The notes below the pieces were generated by a model. That model was not told the DNA's origin. It saw nothing but the letters and a program-made list of their open reading frames with translations, and ran no database searches. Shown one piece after another: positions 57,948 through 64,000 of a DNA stretch of 64,000 bases. The stretch covers positions 682,001 to 746,000 of the forward strand of contig NZ_JAQIBD010000001.1 in NCBI RefSeq assembly GCF_030347965.1, read 5' to 3'. This stretch comes from Sulfurovum zhangzhouensis. Its GTDB lineage: Bacteria; Campylobacterota; Campylobacteria; Campylobacterales; Sulfurovaceae. Position 1 is the first letter of the stretch; each line of letters opens with the position of its first letter. Both the position numbers and the translations under genes were made by a program.

Positions 57948-58871
57948 TTACACCCCCTTACTGTTTCTAAAATAGATAAAGAAAAGCAGGCTTAGAATTG
58001 CAAACAACAGAGGATAGATATAAAGATAAGTGTGCTGTACTACCCGCTTGTCATCGATCTTGGTGACTTCAAGTTTATCGATCTCTTCATAAATACGGTT
58101 CAGCTCGCTTGCATCTTTAGCCCCATATGCCTGTGTTCCTCCTGCATCTGCCAACACTTTGAGGTAGTTTGCATCATAATCCCTGTTTGGATATCCAATC
58201 CCGATCACATAGAGTTTGATATCCTGTTTGTTGATCATCTTCACTACATCTTCCAGCGGGATCTTACTACCGTTATCCATACCGTCAGTCAGCAAGATAG
58301 CGATCTTGGATTTGGATTTGGATTTGCTCATCATATTGTAACTTTGCACCAAAGCATCCTGAATGGCTGTACGTTTTCCGTTGATCATCCCGATATACTG
58401 CATAGATATGATCTTCTGTAAAAACTCCTTTTCAAACGTCAACGGAGAAGCCACGAAGGAGATTGCTCCAAAGCTCACTAATCCGATACGATCATTTTCA
58501 CGTTTACCTATGAAATCCTCAACTACCTCTTTAACCACTTCAAACTTATTTTTCAATGGATCATCAGCATCAAATCCACGCTGCAGCATAGATTCACTTG
58601 CATCTGTGATCAGTACGATATCACGTCCCTCTTTTTTAGTATTGGTATAGCTATGGGAAAGTACCGGCGAAGCCAGTGCAATGATCGCCGAAACGATTCC
58701 AAACCATTTGAGAAATTGAAGTAATGAACTTTTATGTACACTGCTGGCTACCAGTTTTTGCACATGGGGGAAGAAGATCGCGCGACTTCTCTCTTTACAC
58801 CATTTTGCACAGATCAAAAACGGAATGATCAACAATAGTAAAAAGGGAAACTCAAAACTAAATTGACTCAT
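57948..58871 (-). CDS. batA: BatA-like VWA-domain membrane protein
   Basis: This 307-residue protein has two N-terminal helices (about 7-22, 52-70), a VWA domain with an intact MIDAS DASES (about 88-92), LLTDGMDNG further on and one C-terminal helix (about 283-300). It is a homologue of the neighbouring BatB. It overlaps the upstream small protein gene by 14 nt, so the two are translated together. BatA and BatB are thought to form a membrane complex. Confidence 0.9.
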   Translation of the reverse strand: MSQFSFEFPFLLLLIIPFLICAKWCKERSRAIFFPHVQKLVASSVHKSSLLQFLKWFGIVSAIIALASPVLSHSYTNTKKEGRDIVLITDASESMLQRGFDADDPLKNKFEVVKEVVEDFIGKRENDRIGLVSFGAISFVASPLTFEKEFLQKIISMQYIGMINGKRTAIQDALVQSYNMMSKSKSKSKIAILLTDGMDNGSKIPLEDVVKMINKQDIKLYVIGIGYPNRDYDANYLKVLADAGGTQAYGAKDASELNRIYEEIDKLEVTKIDDKRVVQHTYLYIYPLLFAILSLLFFIYFRNSKGV

Positions 58872-59274
58872 CCGTAATCCTCACAAAGAGATGAAATTGA
58901 TTGAGTGTATCTTGGTCCACATCATTAACCATTTTCTTATATTTGTACTTTTCCAACATCGGTTCAAGTTGACTGAAAAGTTCTTTTCTTCTCTCATCGG
59001 TAGCCAACAATCTTGCATATTTGGTTGCCTCATATGCAGCATGCTTGCTATCCGTCCAATCTATCTGCTTTAGTCTTCCCAAATACTCTTTTGCAAGGTT
59101 GATCTTACGGTTCTCCCAAAACTTTTTTACTACGAAAAACAGTATCCCCAGTCCCAGTAAAACAAAAAATCCTATCAAACCCCAATAGACATAAAAGGAG
59201 TTGTCCGGTATCTCCAAAAGCGGCTTGATATCTCTTAATTGTGCAGACGGATCAGATGGCTGTTGCGGGTTCAT
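58858..59274 (-). CDS. Small membrane protein of the Bat operon (DUF4381-like)
   Basis: This 138-residue protein has one membrane helix (about 30-50, YWGLIGFFVLLGLGILFFVV) with a short N-terminal head (PQQPSDPSAQLRDIKPLLEI) outside and a helical cytoplasmic part. The head pattern resembles DUF4381, a known component of moxR-bat loci. It overlaps both neighbours (1 nt with DUF58, 14 nt with batA). Its function is unknown. Confidence 0.72.
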   Translation of the reverse strand: MNPQQPSDPSAQLRDIKPLLEIPDNSFYVYWGLIGFFVLLGLGILFFVVKKFWENRKINLAKEYLGRLKQIDWTDSKHAAYEATKYARLLATDERRKELFSQLEPMLEKYKYKKMVNDVDQDTLNQFHLFVRITDESI

Positions 59275-60107
59275 TATACTCTCCTCATTGATTTCATCAA
59301 TTTTAATGCAGGGTCTTCATGTGTATAGACTTTGACAAAGCGTACTCCCTGTTTCTTAAACTGTTTATACAACTTCTCATCATTCTGGTGGATCGCTTTT
59401 TTATATGCATTCAAAGCGCCTGTATTGATATCACTTTCGAAACTTTTTTTGCTCTCCATATCAATCAGCCTTAGATAACCAAGTTCGCTTGGATCTTCTT
59501 CAAACCGATCCCTGATGATCACAGCAACAACATCATGTTTTACACTCAAAAGTTTGAGATCGATATCTCCGATAAAGTCTGAAAGGATAAAAAGCAAAGA
59601 CTTCTTTTTGAGACGGGTGTTGAGCATCTCTGTGAGTTTGTCAAAATCTGATTCTTTTCCTAACGGTTCAAACTCTGTGACATCTTCTACTGCTTTATGA
59701 ATAGAGAAGTGTTTTTTACTTGGTTTACTGCGTTCATAGAGCGTATCGGCAAAAAGAATATGGGTAAAAAGATCACTGTTTTTCACAGCAGAGAATCCAA
59801 GGGTTGCAACCAGTTCAGCCATAATATCACTCTTTTGCTTCACGGTGCCAAAGTACATCGACCCGCCAAGCATCGAAACTACCACAACATTGAGTTCCCG
59901 TTCCTCTTTATAGATCTTAACATAAGGTTTTCCCAGCTTCGCCGTGGTCTTCCAGTCGATCTTTCTGACATCATCGCCATAAACATATTCTCGGAGTTCT
60001 GCAAACTCAAACCCCTCACCTTGGAATAATGAAGCATTATTTCCAAGCATGTCACCATAGACCTGCTTTTTGGTTTTGAGAACGATCTTTTTAGCTGCTT
60101 GATTCAT
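59274..60107 (-). CDS. DUF58 family protein
   Basis: This 277-residue cytoplasmic protein has the DUF58 core signature FAELREYVYGDDVRKIDWKTTAK (about residues 32-54), here split by only a few residues. It is followed by a VWA-like region with LLFILSDFIGDI (about 174). It lies between moxR and the bat genes, where such proteins are thought to be substrates or partners of the MoxR ATPase. The stop overlaps the downstream start by one base. Confidence 0.88.
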   Translation of the reverse strand: MNQAAKKIVLKTKKQVYGDMLGNNASLFQGEGFEFAELREYVYGDDVRKIDWKTTAKLGKPYVKIYKEERELNVVVVSMLGGSMYFGTVKQKSDIMAELVATLGFSAVKNSDLFTHILFADTLYERSKPSKKHFSIHKAVEDVTEFEPLGKESDFDKLTEMLNTRLKKKSLLFILSDFIGDIDLKLLSVKHDVVAVIIRDRFEEDPSELGYLRLIDMESKKSFESDINTGALNAYKKAIHQNDEKLYKQFKKQGVRFVKVYTHEDPALKLMKSMRRV

Positions 60108-60117
60108 ACTTTGATAC

Positions 60118-61065
60118 CTATGGGATCGGTACTGCCGCTAAAATCTTTTCAATGATCATATCTTGTGTGATATCTTCAGCCTGTGCTTCATAGCTGAGGA
60201 TGATACGATGCCGAAGGACCTCTTTGGCGATATATGCCACCTCGATAGGTGAAACATAATCCTGACCTTTTAAGTAGGCAATTGCACGTGCAGCCTTATA
60301 CATATCGATACTTGCTCTTGGACTTGCTCCAAACTCAATATAAGATTCAAGCTCTTCAAGCCCATATTCTTTTGGTTCACGTGTTGCATGCACCAGTTCT
60401 ATGATATAAGCTTCAACCTCTTCATCCATATGTACCCCAAGTGCTTCTTTACGGATCGTCTCAAGATCATCAAGACTTGCAACCTGATGGATCTCCTCAA
60501 AACCGTTATTGGCTACCCTTCGGGCGATCTCCAGCTCCTCTTCTTTTGTGTTATAGCCTACCACTACTTTCATCATAAAACGATCCAGTTGTGCTTCAGG
60601 AAGCTCATACGCTCCCTCTTGTTCTACTGGGTTTTGTGTAGCCATAACCAAAAAAGGAAGATCGATCTTAAAAGTATCATCACCGATGGTCACCTGACGT
60701 TCCTGCATTACTTCGAGTAATGCCGACTGTACCTTCGCAGGTGCACGGTTGATCTCATCGGCCAAAAGAAGATTAGTGAATACCGGGCCTTTTTTGATCT
60801 TGAAAGAGTTATTGGAAGGATCATAGATCTCTGTTCCTATAATATCTGAAGGAAGAAGATCTGGAGTAAATTGTACACGCTTAAAGTTCAGTCCAAGTGT
60901 CTTAGACAGTGCGTTTACCGCTGTAGTCTTTGCCAGCCCGGGAACACCTTCCAGAAGGATATGCCCTCTACATAAAAGACCAGCCAACAATCCTTCAACC
61001 ATTTTATCTTGTCCGACAAGAACTTTGGAAATTTCTTTTTTAATATTTTGTATGACCTGACTCAA
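60118..61065 (-). CDS. MoxR-type AAA+ ATPase
   Basis: This 315-residue ATPase has Walker A GVPGLAKTTAV (about residues 39-49), Walker B LLADEINRAPAKVQSALLE and the sensor ATQNPVEQEG, the MoxR pattern. A C-terminal helical lid follows. It starts with TTG 6 nt after GGAG, with a good promoter upstream. As the first gene of the operon it likely remodels or inserts cofactors into the VWA proteins BatA and BatB. Confidence 0.94.
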   Translation of the reverse strand: MSQVIQNIKKEISKVLVGQDKMVEGLLAGLLCRGHILLEGVPGLAKTTAVNALSKTLGLNFKRVQFTPDLLPSDIIGTEIYDPSNNSFKIKKGPVFTNLLLADEINRAPAKVQSALLEVMQERQVTIGDDTFKIDLPFLVMATQNPVEQEGAYELPEAQLDRFMMKVVVGYNTKEEELEIARRVANNGFEEIHQVASLDDLETIRKEALGVHMDEEVEAYIIELVHATREPKEYGLEELESYIEFGASPRASIDMYKAARAIAYLKGQDYVSPIEVAYIAKEVLRHRIILSYEAQAEDITQDMIIEKILAAVPIP

Positions 61066-61083
61066 AGTACGCTCCTAATCGAA

Positions 61084-61111
61084 TATTAGAAAAAAGTATA
61101 CTTATGTCAAG
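61084..61111 (-). promoter_or_regulatory. Promoter of the moxR-bat operon
   Basis: On the minus strand, TTGACA (61111-61106) and TAATAT (61089-61084) are 16 nt apart. The start codon of moxR lies 18 nt beyond the -10 box, so the leader is very short. Confidence 0.7.
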
Positions 61112-61167
61112 TTAATTGAAAGTAAATCATACCTCTATAGGTATAAAAAGTTTAAGAAAAGAGCTTT

Positions 61168-61195
61168 AGAAGGTAGTTTGTAAACACTACCTTCT
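61168..61195. terminator. Hairpin between the outer-membrane gene and moxR
   Basis: AGAAGGTAGT (61168-61177) and ACTACCTTCT (61186-61195) form a perfect 10-bp stem with an 8-nt loop. The clear T-rich tail is on the plus side, but position fits termination of the minus-strand gene that ends at 61215. Confidence 0.65.
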
Positions 61196-61214
61196 TTCTT
61201 TTTAGATTATTTAA

Positions 61215-61880
61215 TTAGAAATCGTATGTTACCCCGAAACTAATCACATACAGATCAACATCACCTCCACCGGCATTTTGTTTGTTCACCAAAGGTACTT
61301 CGTAATCTATAAAAATTCCCCACCCCTTCTCCTGATCTGCTTGACCGTCAAATGCTCTATCGTAAATTGTGTATTCTTCTTTATCATCTTCTTTACCTGA
61401 AAGATCATATTCAATACCTACACCCCACGAAAAACCGCTCTCATCCATAGCTGCTCTCTCATACGATCCGCCGATCTTTGTCTTACCGTATCCTAAAAGT
61501 CCATACACATTGAAATCTTCACCTACCGGAGCCATTGGTTTAAGAAAGATTCCAAAATGGTGTTCAAGCTCTGCGCCTTCGGCTTCCCAACCTGTCCATA
61601 TACCTCTGGCTTCAAGCCCGATATGCTGGTTATACTCATATCCGCCACGAACCATCATTCCGTAGGTAATATCTTCAAACTCACAGTTGCTTCTGCATCC
61701 ATTATAGTTGAGTTTTACCAGACCTACCCCCATGTACCAAGGAGATGGATCACGAAACTGAGGGATCTCTGCTACCGGTGACAGAACAGGAGCAATATTC
61801 TTTCCTCCTGCATACAATGTATTTTGTAGGACCATCGCTGCTATTGTTGTCCATACAAGTTTATTTCTTATATCTCTCAT
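61215..61880 (-). CDS. Outer-membrane beta-barrel protein
   Basis: This 221-residue protein has a signal peptide (cut near residue 24, LYA-GG), then amphipathic strands such as WYMGVGLVKLNYNG, YNQHIGLEARGIWTG, FNVYGLLGYGKTKIGGSYE and FSWGVGIEYDLSG. It ends in VISFGVTYDF, a terminal Phe. A CRSNCEF pair of cysteines lies in an early loop. Its size suits an 8- or 10-strand barrel. It starts 1 nt after the stop of the large Calx-beta gene, so it is in that operon. No named family was recognised. Confidence 0.75.
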   Translation of the reverse strand: MRDIRNKLVWTTIAAMVLQNTLYAGGKNIAPVLSPVAEIPQFRDPSPWYMGVGLVKLNYNGCRSNCEFEDITYGMMVRGGYEYNQHIGLEARGIWTGWEAEGAELEHHFGIFLKPMAPVGEDFNVYGLLGYGKTKIGGSYERAAMDESGFSWGVGIEYDLSGKEDDKEEYTIYDRAFDGQADQEKGWGIFIDYEVPLVNKQNAGGGDVDLYVISFGVTYDF

Positions 61881-61881
61881 C

Positions 61882-64000
61882 CTAGTACCCTCTACTTTCT
61901 TCTTCTTTTCTTATAAAGTACAGCCCAGACAAAGCTGTCATAAGTGCCATAAGCAGCATGCCGAGACTACTCATCGTATCTCCACTGTCTGATTTTTGCG
62001 GTGAATCACAATAGCTCACGGTCAGTGTTGCAAAATTGGATTTTGTGCCACTGTAATCTACTACACTGTACTCAATTGGGGTAGGATCATCTTCAAAGCC
62101 GATTTCAGGTATAAACATCACTGTTCCATCCGTATTGACGATCCACTCTCCCTCTCCCGGTACGATCAAAGACTTGTTATCATCACTCATTTGCGCATTT
62201 GGAAGTTCATTTATAAATCCATCCGGTAAATGAAGTACGACGCTTGAGGTGTTAATGTCCCCGTTATCGTTGTACAGATCATTGAGTGTCACTACTGTAC
62301 CGTAGTCATTATCCAATCTTTCATCATCACGTACCAGTAGTGGGTAGTTAATCGTTACAGTTGCACGGTTAGTTGTATTGCCTTTGCTGCATCCTACTTG
62401 ATATTCAATAGGCGTAGGGTCACCCACAAAACCTGAATCAGGGGTAAAGGTGATATCACCTTTAGTATCTACCATCCATACACCTTCTCCCTCTACAACC
62501 AACATATCTGTAGTGGCGTTCGTTTCCGGATCTATAATCGTTACAAATATCAGATCACTACACAAATTCTCTTCAGATGCACAATACTCTGTCAGTTCAA
62601 CAGAATCAAAACACAGACTGTCATTATCCAGCACCGAGACGCTCTGTGGTGTACCCGGTGCATCCGGTGTATTAAGTACATCATCGACAGCTGCAGGATA
62701 ATGAATGACCACCTCAGCGATATTAGAGGTATTGACTGAACCGACAGCATTTTCTTCACTGACCGTATAGTGGATAGGTGTTGTATATCCTGCAAAATTT
62801 TCTACTGGAGTGAAGGTGATCGTTCCATTATCTTCTACTCTCCAGATCCCCTCACCCTCTACTACCAACTCTTTACCACTATTGATCACACCTGCATCAA
62901 CGATCACTACACTTAGAGGATCAAAAGGTTGAGAGGTGTTAATATCATTTGCGAGTATTTCAATATTGATCACTTGATTTATCACGCCTGTTGCATTATC
63001 ATCATTGGCTACCGGTGGATAATCTACGGTGATTGTTGCCTTATCATAGTTACCCCAACTGTCTTCAACAATGTACTCTATTGGTGTTGGATCACCTACA
63101 AATCCTTCTTCCGGAGTAAAGATGATCACACCATTTTCCACACTCCAGGTACCTTCACCTGGAACAACAAGCTCATTGATTTCATTGCCTGTATTTGGAT
63201 CGATAATACGAACCGAGTTTACATCTAGAGCTGACGTACCGTTACTGTCATTACCTGTTACATCTAGTTGTACCGGATCCCCTGTCTGCCCGGAATGAAT
63301 GTCATCATTAGCCGTAGGCCCTGTATCATCATTTTCGATGATACCTGTTCCTGTATCAGATGTATCCCCGACTTGACCGCTGTTGAGTGTACTTACAGAC
63401 AGTGTAATAGTCTCATCTGATTCTATATAGCCATCATTTGTAGTAGGTACTTGTACAAGAACACTTGTACTGCCAGCAGGAATCACTACTGTGATAGTTA
63501 CCGGTATATAATCACTGTCAGCAGTTGTAGCTGTACCGTCACTTGTAATAAGCGTAAGGTTTATATCTTCATAACTTAGATTGGTAAGGTTCACCTCAAA
63601 GCTTAATATATCACCTTCAATTTTGCGTTCATCACCGATGATGACATTTGGTACAGTATCATTATCCATGATCGTTCCAGTACCGTTATCATCATAATTA
63701 CCTACACTTCCGGCATCGACACTTTTTACTGCAAGTGTCATATATTCATCCAGCTCGTAGGTCGTATCTTCCAGTGAAGGGATAATAGCTTGTACACTTG
63801 TCTGCCCGGCAGGAATCGTTACACTGATAGATGTTCCGTTGTAGTCTGTCCCTGACAGTGCTGTAATATCAGCCGTACCCAGTGTCAAATTGATATCTCT
63901 ACTGTACGGGTAGGTAAGATTGACATCAAATATAAGATCTTCTCCTTCATAAACCGTGACATCTCCTATGATCACATCAGGAGCAGCAACAATTTTCACA
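61882..64000 (-). CDS. Large Calx-beta / Ig-like repeat surface protein (N-terminal part outside the window)
   Basis: The frame is open to the right edge; at least 705 residues are seen. It contains at least two Calx-beta domains ([16 protein letters not shown] and [16 protein letters not shown], each ending GTGTIMDND or similar). Five roughly 100-residue repeats follow with ANDDNATG-type starts and [17 protein letters not shown] motifs, as in cadherin-like repeats of adhesins. The C-terminus has a helix, [16 protein letters not shown], and a short RKEEESRGY tail, preceded by SDSGD, which resembles a sorting signal. It is a predicted calcium-binding adhesin. A beta-barrel gene follows directly. 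Confidence 0.82.
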   Translation of the reverse strand, partial: VKIVAAPDVIIGDVTVYEGEDLIFDVNLTYPYSRDINLTLGTADITALSGTDYNGTSISVTIPAGQTSVQAIIPSLEDTTYELDEYMTLAVKSVDAGSVGNYDDNGTGTIMDNDTVPNVIIGDERKIEGDILSFEVNLTNLSYEDINLTLITSDGTATTADSDYIPVTITVVIPAGSTSVLVQVPTTNDGYIESDETITLSVSTLNSGQVGDTSDTGTGIIENDDTGPTANDDIHSGQTGDPVQLDVTGNDSNGTSALDVNSVRIIDPNTGNEINELVVPGEGTWSVENGVIIFTPEEGFVGDPTPIEYIVEDSWGNYDKATITVDYPPVANDDNATGVINQVINIEILANDINTSQPFDPLSVVIVDAGVINSGKELVVEGEGIWRVEDNGTITFTPVENFAGYTTPIHYTVSEENAVGSVNTSNIAEVVIHYPAAVDDVLNTPDAPGTPQSVSVLDNDSLCFDSVELTEYCASEENLCSDLIFVTIIDPETNATTDMLVVEGEGVWMVDTKGDITFTPDSGFVGDPTPIEYQVGCSKGNTTNRATVTINYPLLVRDDERLDNDYGTVVTLNDLYNDNGDINTSSVVLHLPDGFINELPNAQMSDDNKSLIVPGEGEWIVNTDGTVMFIPEIGFEDDPTPIEYSVVDYSGTKSNFATLTVSYCDSPQKSDSGDTMSSLGMLLMALMTALSGLYFIRKEEESRGY

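Overview
The window is a chromosomal stretch of an AT-rich Campylobacterota (former Epsilonproteobacteria). The best fit is a free-living chemolithotroph of the Sulfurovum/Sulfurimonas kind, but species cannot be read from the sequence. The main evidence is an orphan response regulator of the CosR/HsrA type, which is an epsilonproteobacterial signature, together with the short Pgi, the CcoI/CcoS oxidase-assembly pair and the tight overlapping core operons.

Layout. 1-1618: the end of a copper ATPase and ccoS (cbb3 oxidase assembly). 1675-11663: an outer-membrane protein, then a sugar-nucleotide and surface-glycan block (galE, phosphomannomutase, pgi, galU, a lipid A type acyltransferase, a capsule-type protein and three paralogous glycosyltransferases). 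11821-15944: hisH-hisA-prmA-ftsH. 15961-17816: leuA with its own promoter, a leucine-rich leader peptide and a terminator. 17877-20518: a very AT-rich island with a small membrane protein and a 22-repeat lipoprotein, bounded by a 57-bp decayed copy of the 3' end of serS and by serS itself. 20519-27005: serS, a 1530-residue Ig-like repeat lipoprotein and a small beta-barrel. 27367-29902: tRNA-Met, a glutaredoxin-like protein and groESL with a non-CIRCE operator candidate. 30111-45384: an EAL protein and a long minus-strand housekeeping run from nadA down to xseA. 45493-49197: plsY-folB, cosR/hsrA, ferredoxin and ppx/gppA. 49272-54527: bamA, tyrA and a DUF389 protein. 54569-61065: a complete moxR-DUF58-bat operon. 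61215-64000: another beta-barrel and a large Calx-beta surface protein that runs off the window.

The most unusual points are these. The serS-flanked island contains two genes whose upstream regions are copies of each other. The leuA leader peptide ends in five leucines out of six residues. A perfect 17-bp-spaced groESL promoter abuts an inverted repeat that is neither CIRCE nor HAIR. The 342-bp tandem repeats of the giant lipoprotein are homogenised. In two places a small outer-membrane barrel is paired with a giant repeat protein. No integrase, transposase or CRISPR array was seen. All functional assignments come from reading motifs and recalled family knowledge; no database search was run.
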